Of a DNA stretch of 64,000 bases, positions 7,508 through 19,500 are shown piece after piece. The notes beneath the pieces were generated by a model. The model did no database searches, had not been told where the DNA came from, and saw only the letters and a list, made by a program, of their open reading frames with translations. This DNA comes from Prevotella sp. (GTDB lineage Bacteria > Bacteroidota > Bacteroidia > Bacteroidales > Bacteroidaceae), in the NCBI GenBank assembly GCA_017455845.1, contig JAFSYY010000032.1, forward strand, positions 1-64,000, written 5' to 3'. Made by a program: the position numbers and the translations under genes. Every line of letters starts with the position of its first letter. The first letter of the stretch is position 1.

Positions 7508-10500
7508 TTATTTTACCACCAATTTCTTGGTGTGGCGGCCATCGGTGGTTTGCACAAGGTAAACACCGGCGTTGGTGATGCGCGTCTCGATGCTCTCGCC
7601 GGGCTCCAAGGTGAAGGTGGCGACGGCGACGCCGGCCGCGTTGACAATGCGGACATCGGCGGCATGGCTGAGCGTTGATGCCACCACAATCTTCTTGCGA
7701 CCCTGGCTGATGCTGATGCCGCCGTCGTTGTCGCTGAGGTCGCCGTCGTCAACGATGCCCTTCAGTGGCGACTGTGCGCCGCCGAAGACGATGCTGCGTG
7801 TCTGCCGGGCGGGGCTTGTTCCTGCCACCGACGTGAAGTATGGCCTGAAGGCCGCTACGCTGACGTTGCCTGTGCCCTCGGCGGCATCGGTAGCCCTGGT
7901 GACGGCGATGAACGCGCTGCCATCGTTGTTGAGGGCATAACTCTTCGACTTGGTGTTGTCGCCCTCGGCCACCGACGCAAGCGTCTCGTTCATATAACTC
8001 GGCTTGAAGGTGTAACTGCTGCCCGTGGGTGTGAAGCCGTTTCTTGTCTCATCGTCGCTCACGCCAATGCTGACGCCAGGTACCGAGGCGAAGGTGACGA
8101 CCTGCTGCTTAAGGTCTTTGTCGACCTTCGACCATCCTGCCGTGTTAGCCGGACTGAAGTTGCCGCTCAGGTCGAACTCATAGTAGACGGCACCCGGGAA
8201 GCCGATGATATAGGGCTTGGCGGCGGTCAGCAGCGGGTAGTTGGTGAACAGGTTGACATAGTCGTCGGTGCCATCGTTGTCCACATCCTTCATCTGGTAG
8301 TAAGACTGGTAGGTGTCCTGGTTGGCATCCTTGTGGTTATGTCCTTGCTGCGCCTCGTAATAGTAGTCCCAGAGGAAGGTGTTCGTCACCACCTTGTCGG
8401 CATCGGTGCTGGCCGAGGTGGGGTAGGCGAAGTTGGCCGTATAGACCGTTCCGTCGGCAGACAGTGAGCCACCCTCTGCCATTTCGCGCAGCCAGTATTC
8501 ATGGCCCACCTTGGTCTTCGTGGTCTCGTCGACATAGTCGCTGCCGCTGTAGAAGTGGGTGATCTCGCCCTTGGTGTCGGTGGTCACCAGTTCGGCGGTG
8601 AACGGCAGGCTGACGGCCTCCCATCCCTTAGTACGGTCGACATAGTTGTCGGGTGTGCGCTGGTACCACATACGCTTGTCGGCAGCGAATGTGTAGGTCA
8701 TGGGTGCGTTGAAGTCGTGCTGGTCTACGAGGAAGTGGTCGAGTGTGGATACATAGTCGTTGCCCGACTGCTGCACCCAGTGGCCCAGCATGTTGCCGTA
8801 GTTGGAGGTGCGGTCCCATTCGGCCACGGTGCGGTAGTCCTCCTTGCCGGCCACATAGCCGGTGCCTGTGGCATTGCCTTCAGCATAGGCATAGTCGTGC
8901 AGGCGTGCGCCCACCACGGCCGCCGTTATCTGTGAGGCGGTTGTCGCTGTGCCGGATGCGGGTGCACCCGTGTAGGCGAGGAGGTTCTTGGTGAGGTCTA
9001 CGTTCTGGAACGAGGTGATGCCGTCATCGTCGAGCAGCGGCGGGCAGAACACGCCTCCCGTGATATGGTTGTAAGGTGCTGCCGTGACCCATCCGTAGGA
9101 TCTGTAGTCGGAGGCTGCGCCGGTCACGTCGCCGTTGCCGCCCGAGAAGTCGATGGCGGTCATGTTCTTCTGTGCAATCTTGGTGTCATCGCCATTCATC
9201 GTCTGTGCGAACACGGCGTCCGGGTTGAAGTGGGTCATCTGCATGTCCTTGCTGCGGAAGTAGGCCGGTGCGCGGTAGACGCGGTTGTTGGTGTTGCTGG
9301 AGGCCAGCCGCTCGCTGGCTTTGTTGATGGCAGCAGGCAGTTGCTGGTGGTTACGTCCTTCCACATAGCCGTAGGTCAGCGTCTGTCCGAAGAAGAGGTA
9401 GTCGTCAGGCCAGATGGGTACCCAGGTGACGATGTTATTGTCGTCGTCGTCCAGTTGGTCGCTCACTTGCCTGCGGATGTTATAGCCTTCGGGGATGGTG
9501 CCGTTGGCATAGCGGAAGTCGCCATCATAGAAGCGGTGCTCCACGTAGCCCAGTTTCGGTGTGAGTGCTGTGTTCTGAGGTGTGTAGTAGGCATAGGCCT
9601 CCGGATAGTAGGCCGTGGTGGCCTGGTTCTGCGTGCCGTCGGTGTTGGTGGGCAGTGTGCCGTCGACGTTGGCCTTCAGGTAACTGTACGACTTTCCTGA
9701 TGCAAGTTTGGTGCCATCGTAATAGCGCTTGCCCAGATAGTAGCCGTTGAGGTTGTAGGCCACGGTGCCGTTGAAGAAGTCGTTGTCGGCCATCTTGGTG
9801 GCGTTGCCGCGTGGATGGCTGCTCTCGCTATAGGCGTTGCTTGCAGGGTAGTAGCAGTTCACCACCTGTGTGCCTTCATTGCGCGACGGGTTGCCGAAGA
9901 CGGCCTTTGTGCCAGCGGCAAAACCGCTGGTTGCACTGCTCTTCACCCAGCAGTTCTCCACGAAGCCGTCGCCTGTGTCGGCCACGCCTGCCGTAGTGAA
10001 CGTTCCTGTAACGCCCAGGTTATACACGTTGCCGCACAGTTTGCCGAAGAGCGACTGCGACAGTCCACTGATGGTATGGCCGTCGCCATGGAGGTTGCCG
10101 CCGAAGCAGGGGTCGTCCTCGCCGGTGCCTGCTGCGATGGCGGTGCGCTCCGGCGAGCCGGCAGCCACGGTGCCGTCGAGGTCGGTATGCAGGTAGATGT
10201 CCAGGTTCTCGCATCCTTTGACATGGCTGTCTAAGGGTGCATGGCCATTGAAGCGGCCTTCATTAGTAATCAGGCCGTTAGCGTCTAACTCTACGGGAGA
10301 ACCGTCGAGCGTATTGCCGAGCACACTCAGGTCGAAGAGGTTCTTCAGTTCGTCGAGACCGTTCTTGCCGCTGCGCGGGTCGTCTACTGCTAGCGATGTG
10401 TAGTCGTTGACATAGATCTTACACGGGCGGTCCACGTCGGCGCGGTCTATGTAGAGGTGGTTGTCTTTGTAGCGCTCCATCACCTCGCCCAGGTCGTGGT

Positions 10501-13500
10501 AGTTGGCCACGCGCACGGGCACATAGTTGGAATAGGTCTTGCCGAGATAGGTCTTTGAGTAGAAGCGGATGTAGTGGTCCATGTTCTGATACCAGTAGAC
10601 AGGTGTCTTGTTGTTGGTGAACTCCACGCCGTTGCGGTGGTACACAGCATCGTTTTTGTCGGCATAGATCTCCCAGCCGTTGATGAGCACCTCATAGACG
10701 CCCGGTTTCACCTCCGGACGGTCCAGTCCCACTGCGCTGCCCGGCAGCACGATGGGTGGGTCGTCGAGCATGCCTATTGAAGGTGCGCCGCTCTCCAACT
10801 GCAAGTGTATGTTCACCACATGTAGTTCGTTGGTCAGTTTGATGTCGCCATTGTCGCCGTTCTCGTAGTAGGTGTACTGATAGACCACGGTGATGACCCT
10901 TTCCTTCGTCAGGTCGCGAATGTCGCTCTCGCGGCTCACATAGAGTGTGGTGGTCTCGACGGGCTCCTCACCTCGAATCACGAAATACTGCTGGTGGTCA
11001 ATCAAGTTGTTCTTATAATAGTTTTCGGTGATTCGCGTTCCTTTCTCTACTATGATGGGGGCGTTACTAGCATCAATGCCTTCCTGGTGGTTCTGGTAAC
11101 AGTAGAAGGTGACAGCGTTTGGCGTCAGATTTTCTAACTTCTCCACCTTGCCGGGGTTCGATGCAAAGACATCGGCATCTACCACCTGGCCCTTGCCGTA
11201 AGGCGTTCCCTGGTCGGTGAAGTTCTCCGTGGCAACGTATGCCTCTGTTTCTGTTGAACTGGTCTCTATGCGGGTGTAGTAGCGTCGGTCGTTGCGTATG
11301 CTCTCAAACTCATTGCTTGAAATCGTTGCACCTTCGGTGTCTTTAGTGAAGGAGCGTGTCGTACCATCGGTAAACTGCAGCGTTTGCGTTACGTCTGAAG
11401 TGTACACGGCACTGTACTCCACTGGCACCTCGTCGCTATAGGGGGAGTGGTATGCCTGTTCTGTGGTCAAGCCTCCCTCTGTCTCAACCGAGTAGTTGGC
11501 ATCGGCAAAGAGATCCAGGGCATCATAGTTGTAGTTGAAATATTCGCGGTCGTCGGCCGACAGCGAGCACCACGACTCCATGGCACTGTAGTTCTTGACT
11601 TTGTCATATTTCTGTCCGCCATATTTACCTGTCTCCGTACAGATGTAGGCTTCTGTGAGGGCAGCATCTATTTCCGTGGCGAGGTCTGTATATCCGGTGA
11701 TATTGCCCTCACCGTCCTTGATGCTGGCGAAGTTGTTCTTCATTGTCTGAATCTCGCTTTCGGTCAGCAGGTCGCCGTTGAGCAGGTAGTTCTCCTCTGC
11801 CAGTTTCAGTGAATTGGTGCATACCCATGCCTTACCGAAGCAAGCCTGCTTGGTGGCCTCCAGATTATTGTATTCTGCGAGTGGGATGGCCGTACCGGGG
11901 TTGGCAGTCTTGTTCCTGCCGTTATAGGTGTAACTCACCGTCTGTGTGGCCACGTAGGCCACGTCCATCTTCTCCTTGCCATAGCCCGTCTCTGTCTTGT
12001 CGTAGACAGCCTTGGTGACGATGTCGCCCTCGGTATAGTCGCGCTGGCCCAGGACAAGGTCTCGCTTTGGCTTGTAGGTGGGGCCTTCTACATACGCTTT
12101 CTTCTCTTCGTTGGACAAGTCGGTGTAGACATTCTCCATAATCTTGTTGTCAACATCGTTTTCGTTCGTGTAGTAGTCATCCCACACCGTAGGCGTATTC
12201 ATGTCGAAGGTGAGCACATAGCCGGAGTTATGGCCAATGTTGTTAGAGGTGCGGAACAGGTCGTCCACGACATCGTTAAGGCTTAACTCATGTCCATTTT
12301 CATCTTCAAAGGGATGGCCTTCCACGTCAGTAATGGTGAGGCCTTCTTCTGTCTTGAAAGTGGCAATGTCTGATGGCAGCATCACGTATTCACCGATTTC
12401 ATAATCGTTGCCGTTGATCTTGCAGGCCTTGCTGTTGACAACGGTCTCTGGAACGAAGAGTTTCTTGTCGCTGACAGAGAGGTTGTTCCAGTCCCACCAG
12501 GTGATGACATCGTTCAGTTGGTACATGTCGGAGTTGTTGTTCACCCATGCCTTGCCGTCGTTGTCATTTGTGCCAATCTTCTTACCCTCCTCGAAGTAGT
12601 AGGCATAGAGGTTGGGCTTCACGTTGAGCAGTTGCAGGCGTCCATTCGACGCAGCGGTGATGGTCAGCGGCAGGCGCACATCCTTCGAGTAGGCGTTGGC
12701 GCTGCCCGTATAGGCCGAGAGCACCTGGTCGTAGACATAGACCGAGCCTTTGATATACCAGTAGTGGGCCTTGGAGTAGTTGTCGGAGCCAATGATGTAG
12801 GCATTGTTGGTAGGGTGGCAGTCGTCGATGATGCGCTTGTCGTTGGGGTGGATGAAATTGCCGGAGGTCTGGAACACCATGGTCTTGTACACGTTTAGTT
12901 TGTCGCCGCTGATGACTTCCGAGGTACTCTCCCATGCGCTCCAGTTCTCGTTGGCCCATTGCGGGTCGTGGTCAGTGATACCGTCGATCGTCTCCTGTTC
13001 GGGGGTGGCATAGCGGTAGCGCTTGTAGGTGCGGGCCTCGTCGCGGAAGGTCTCGCCTTCGTCAACTCTCACCATATTATATTTAGAGAGCAACACGTTG
13101 GTCTTGTCTGGATAATACCTTGGCACGCGGTGCTCGTTCTTGGCATATACGAAGCCGCCACCCTCTGTAGAGCGTTTCACGTTGATGAGGTCGAGTTCAA
13201 TGACACCGGTGATGTACCCGTATTCCTTTTCCTTGTTTGCGTTGGTCTCGGTCCGCTCTGTGGTCAGTTCGAGGAACACACCTGATGCCAGTGCCACCTG
13301 GTTGGCACTGGTGCCGTAGTTACGGTCGTTGCTCGTGGGGCGCGATTTCTTGTAACTATAGTATGTGTAAGGATTGCCTGTCTCGGTGTCTGTCATCTGG
13401 TGTCCCTCACTGTTCAGATAGACCTCGCCAAACCTCACGTCGCTGGTAAGGTTGCCCAGATAGTTCACGATGCTGTAGATGCCGAAGTAGTTGCCGTGGA

Positions 13501-16500
13501 CGGCATCGTTAGTATTCTCGTCAGCATTGCGCACCGACCGCTGTTTGTTCAGTGACAGTTCACCTACGCGGTTGATAGTGTAGTCGATGTCTTCGCCAAT
13601 CTCGGCCACACGGTCCTTGGCACCCTGCAGCACCATGCGGCTGCCGAAGACGCCGCAGAGGTCGGCACGCTGGATGGTGTTCAGCAGACGGCCGGCATAG
13701 ATGGAGCAGAAGCCGAACTGCTCCCAGTTGTCAGCGCTGTAGCCTTCCTTGCTTTTCAGTTTTTCATAGTCTTCCTCCTTTACGCGCTGTCCGTTCTCAT
13801 AGAACACACCGTCGATGACGACACCAGTGAGCGTGACGCCATTGACCACGCGTGTTTCCGTACCGTTCTTACACACATACTCCAACTGGAAGTAGGCACG
13901 TTCGCGGTTCGACAGGTTGCGGTATTCTTCGAGTGTGATGCGGCTCGACAGTCCGTAGTAGTCGGTGCCGTAACTGGTGATGTTCAGTTCGCGGTAGCCG
14001 TCGCTCTTCGACAGGTTGCCGCCGCCATAGAAGCCGCCGGTATGCTCGGTGCCCACGGTGATGAAGTCGCGGTGGTAGCAGTCGTAGAGCGTGGCCGTGG
14101 TGTTGCCAAACACGGTGGTGGCGTTGGCATAGTGGGTATCGCTGTTTGATGACACGTTGCCGCCGCCGAACACGGCGTTGTGTATCAAGACACCACGCTC
14201 GTCAGGGTCATCGGGGTTGATACTGCCGTCCGACAGTCGGTCGCCGGTGAAGAGGCTTACCCAGTAGGACTTGTCCTTGGGCAGCGTGTTCAGGTCGTCG
14301 GTGTCAAAATACTCATATTTCTGTTTGGTGCTTTTTCCGATGGTGGCCGAGGCCGACCGCACCTGCAAGTAAGGTGCCACCACCACCTTGCAGTCTTCTA
14401 TCAGTGTAGGCTCAGAAGCGTTCTCCCAATTGGCCTTTTCGCTTGCCGACATGTTGTCGTAGACGCTGGCTTCGATGATGTCGCCCACCTTGTAGTCGTC
14501 GTAGGCGGTCTTGCACTTGTAGTCGTTATAATAGTAATAATAGTTGCCCGGCGAGCCTGTGTCTTTGTCGGCAGCCTTGCCGGCAATGGTGCTGGCATTG
14601 CTGTAGCCCTTGCTGTAGACATAGCCCAGGTCGCCGCCGCCGAAGACGTTGCCGTAGTTGTTGCCTGCCTTGACGCCCTCTGCCGTGCCAATCTCTCCGC
14701 CGTGGATATACACCTCGGTCTGTCCGAACACATAGCCATCGGTATATAGGTCGTTGGCACCGCCGAAGCCCAGCACGTTGTAGCCCTTGCCGCCGCCGTA
14801 CACGTTGCGCAGCACATGGCCGTTGTACATCTCCACATGGGTCTTGCCGGCCTTGTACATGCCCTCGAACTCGCGCACATGGTTGGCATCGCCGCTCTCA
14901 CGTGTCGAGCCACGGCCTATGGCCGCCACCTCGGCACCGCCGTGCACGCTGCCGCGCACCAGTCCGCCCCAGATGACGACGTTGGTCTCGTCCACATTAC
15001 TCTTGTCGCTGTAGCCGCCTCCGAAGATGCTGCCGTAGTCCTTCAGTCGGCCTATGCTGTCGCTCACCGTCCACGTCTCGTCGTTGAGTTTCTCCACGAA
15101 CTCGCCGCCCAGATAGTCGTAGCCTATGCGGCCGTTGTTCAGTATCACGTTGGCACGGCCGAAGACGGCACCGCCACGGCCGCCCTTCTGCGTCTCACCC
15201 TCGCCGCCGCCATAGACGTTGCGCTGGATGGCGGGCACGCCGTTGTAGAAGCCGTAGGTAGTGCCATTGTCGGCAGATTCGCCCGTGACATAATCCATCG
15301 CAGCCTGCAGGTTTTCTGGAGTCTGGTCTTCCCGTATGCCTATGATGACGTAGGCCTGTGCGGGTATGTCGCCTTTAGTAGAGGCGTTGAGGGCGGCATC
15401 GACCTCTATCATGACAGGGTCGCCGTTTGCGTCGAGCACGTCAGCGCCGTCTTTCTGCAGGGGTGCCGTCGTCTTGTGCTTGCCCACGCTGCCCTTGTAG
15501 CCGCCGCCATAGACGTTGCGCACCACGCCGCCAGCAACGTAGGCCGTGGTAGAGGCCTCGAAATCATTGCCGAAATCATCTTTCAGGTCGCCATAGCGGT
15601 CGAACACCGACCCCACGGAGCCGGCAGCGACGAGGTCTTTCTCGACGGTGCCTCCGAGCAGGGCTATATAGGTGGTGCCGTTCACGTCGCCGCTGCGGTT
15701 CTTGTCCACCGACCCCATGCCGCCGCCGTAGGCATAGCCGCCGGTGACATTGAAGCCGGGGGTATAGCCTGCTACATACGAGCCTATAATGGCACCACGG
15801 TTGATGATGACGTTGGTGTTGTATCTCTTCCCGTCGTGGCGAGGCTTGGCCAGTGCGTTCTGCAGGCCGTCATCGGTATATTCATTGCCGTCGTCATACT
15901 TATCCGCAATCTTCAGGCCGGCGTAGTATGTGTCGCCATATTCCTCCTTTGATATGCGCTTCGCCGTCTCTACGTTGCACACGCGGCCGTTCTGTCCGCC
16001 GCCATAGAGCATATAGACCTGTGAACCTTTGTTCATGTTCACCTCGGTATACTGCGACCAGGTGTTCTCACCGCAGCCGGCACCAAAGACAGAAGCCATG
16101 TAGCCGGTGCTGGTGTCTGTCCAGACGGGCGAGTTGATGCTCACGCGGCCATAGAGTGTGCGGCGGGCGTTGTTGTTGCCGCCGTAGATGGAACCGACGC
16201 GGGCATCCACGCTGCTCCAGGTGACGTTGCCCTCATAGACATCGCAGACAGTCTTGTTGTCCAGGCCGTAGGCACCGCCGAAGAGTTTGTTGAGTTTGAT
16301 GGTCGACTTCTCGGGCACGCTGACCACGGTGCGCCGTGTAAAGCCCTCCTCATAACTGCCGCCATAGGCGGCATTGATCTGTCCGCGGGGCAGGTCGATG
16401 ATAGCCGATACCTTGTCGAGGGCGGCCTTTTGTGTAGTGTTGGGCGTTGCTACGGGTGATACGTAATGCCTCATGCCCAGTCCGCTCCACGCCCCGGCAC

Positions 16501-19500
16501 CGAACACCTCCATTGCAGAGTAGTTGGTCATCTCCTGCGGAATGTCGATGAGGATGTAACTGCGTTCCTGCATGATGTCGCGGTCGGCGTCGCCAGGGTA
16601 GCCCTGGCCGGCGCCATAGACCTTTGTCACCTTGTTGCTGGTGTTGCTGGCCAAGGCTTTAGTGTATATGGGACGGAAGTTCACGAAGGCATTGTCCATG
16701 CGGGGCTTGGTGTAGCCTTCCTTGGCTGTGCCCGTCTCAGTGAAAAAAGTGCTGTAATAAGAATCTGTGTAGTCGTAGGTGCCATAGCAGCCGCCGAAGA
16801 TACCGAGGGCGCGGCCCTGCGTATATTCCGTGTAGGCCGACACCTCCTTGGCTGCATTTTCGCCAGGCAGGGTAAGCCCTGTTACCTCATGGCGTATCCT
16901 GCTGCTGAAGTCGGCCGTGTTGAGGATTCTACCGCCCAGGTCGTTGCCGCCATAGACATAGTCGCTTACGTAGGGGAAGCCGTCTGTAAAGGTGCCTGTA
17001 GCAGTCGGCTGTCGGCCAATATATGTCTCTGTGTGGCCCAGGATGTCGGCATTACACGAGCCGGCGAAGGAGTTGAAGATACGTCCGTTGCCCAGGTTGA
17101 CCACGGTGTTGCCGCAGATCGGTCCGAGGAAGCCGCCGCCGTAGATGAATTCACAGTCGGCCATATCGGGATGGTTCTCGGTGTTTGTTTTCGACACACC
17201 CGCCTGATTACCGCATAGGTTGACAGTGCAGCCATAGCGTTCATCGTATTTGTAATGCTTGCCGTTGAAGGCGTAGTCATCGTCGCCGCCGTTGGCCTTG
17301 CCGATGACACCCTCCTCGCTGCCGCCGAAAATCTGGAAGGTGTAGCCCTTGTTCAGGTTGATGGTGGTGCTGCCCCAAATCTCGGTACCCTGGCCTTTGC
17401 CGCCGCCAAACACGTTGAGTGAAGAGCCAAGCACGTCCATGCCTTGCTCGCCAAGGAAAACTCCCGTGCGCCGCTCCAGGATGGTATAACTGTTCTTTTC
17501 TAGCACGTCGTCACCATAGAGTACTAATCCGTTCTCCTCTGCCTCGTCGAAGAGTTTGTCAGTATCCATCAGCGTGGCGTTGATGTTGATAATCACATTG
17601 CCGTTCACGTGGCCGCTGGTATAGCAGCCGCCGTAGATGTTGCCACCCTCAAGGCGGCGGGTAAGGTCGGCTGCCGTATTCTTGCCGTCGTCGGGGATGG
17701 TGGTTGGGGTTGTGTCTTTCACTTTATTGCCTTCACCGTCCACATTCCACACGTTCCATTCCAGCAACTTCGACTTGTCGTTCTCGTCTTTCCAGCGCAT
17801 GGGTCGTATCTCCAGACCGGAGAGGTTCAGCGTCAGTTTGTTGCCAATCTTGCCCGTCGCGGCATCATCGGGGTCGCCAATGAGACCGCCGTCGAAAGCG
17901 GCATTATAGGCTGTCGCACCCACGTAGGCATTGTTGCATCCTCCCACCAACTTATTATAGATGATAACCTCATAGTTGAAGTTGATGGTGTTCATGCCTT
18001 CAGTATTGACGCTACCCACGTTGCCGCCACAATAGAAGGAGCCGAAGTAAGTACTGTGCTTTTTGTAGTCCGGGTCGAACACGACTTCTGGTTTCACATC
18101 CATTTCGCAGCCCTTCATATAGGCGGCAAACTGGTTTGCGTCTGTCAATTCCATTTGACTGAAGTCGTGGTCTGTTGTTCCGTCGTTGTATGTTCCTGCT
18201 ATCTGTTTCAGCACCTTTTCGGTGACCATGTTGGCACCGTTACTGCCTAAGAAGACGTTGTCGGCATAGACATAGGAGCCAATCTTCAACTGTGCCGTGG
18301 CCGTGCTGCTCGTAGAGCGCAATGTGGCACTGTTGCCGCCGCAATAGACCGAGCCGCCAATGATGGTGGGCTTTGCCTCTGTGCCTATCAATCGCACCGA
18401 CACGGCCTCGGCATTGGGGCGGAAGCGTGTCAACGCTGTTGCCGACTTCATGCCATCGTCTGTTGGAACATCTGTTTCTCCGCTCAAGACCTCGTCCGGA
18501 TCGTAATAGAAGTCGCCGTAGAGGTCGGATGATGCCAGGTCTTTATTGTCAGTATAGGGATAGGAACCGTTGCCGCCACCATATACGTCACCTTCGATGC
18601 TGCTGTGTATGCCCACGGCATTGCCGCCATAGACTGTGCCGGAAATATCGTTGCCGCCATAGACGTTGTTGATTTTTCCGCCTCCGATATGTATGCGTGC
18701 GGCATAGCCGGGAGGACAGAGCACACCCTCGATGGTTTCCTGTTGGATGACAGCCTTGTCAGGGTTCACGTCGGCCATGCGGCATCCGCCATAGACGTTG
18801 TTCACCTCCATGTCGTCGGAGTTGATGGCCAGGAAGATGCCTTTCTCGAATGTCATGTCACCACGGTTGCCGCCGGAGTACAGGTTGCGTATCTTGCCTT
18901 TCTTCAGGTGCCAGGTGGGGCGGATGTCCATCGGGGCCTTGTTGTTGCCGCCGAAGACGCGTGAGAACTGGTAGGCATCGCTTGTGGCCACATTCTCGCC
19001 GGCGCCGCCAAGAGCATAGATACCCATTGTCCGCAAGCGGTCGTCGGTCAGTTTGGGTTTCGACGTGTTTTCAGTACCGTCAGCATTTCGTTCATAGATG
19101 TTATCGGTGATGGCACTTGGGTTGTCTATGCAGATATCAGTGGCTTGTCTCACCGTGGCGTTGTTGCCGCCGCCGTAGAGGATTACGCACGAGCCGCCGC
19201 ACATCTCAATGTATGCCTTGTCTATTTCGGGCTTGACAAACTCCGAGGTGCTGGTGGCTATGACGGTGTTGCCGCTGATGGCTGTGTATTTGCCGTCGTT
19301 GCTTTTCGTGTAGGTATAGTCGCCATTGCCGCCGCCGAAGAGTTGTCCGATGTATGTCTTGTAGGGCTGGGTGGTGACTGCCGATTCTCCGGAGCCGGTC
19401 GTCACGGTCCTTTCTTTGCTGGTGTGGATGAAGGCGTTGTATTTATTGGCGTTCTTACCAGCATTCTCTTCGCCTGTGGCAGGTGTGATGTTGTTTTCTA

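Noticed and set aside
5203..7508. Classical integron with attC sites
   Set aside because: No integrase gene in the window, and the repeated segment is a coding leader and not an attC-type site with R and L boxes. The cassette idea is kept only as a general model.
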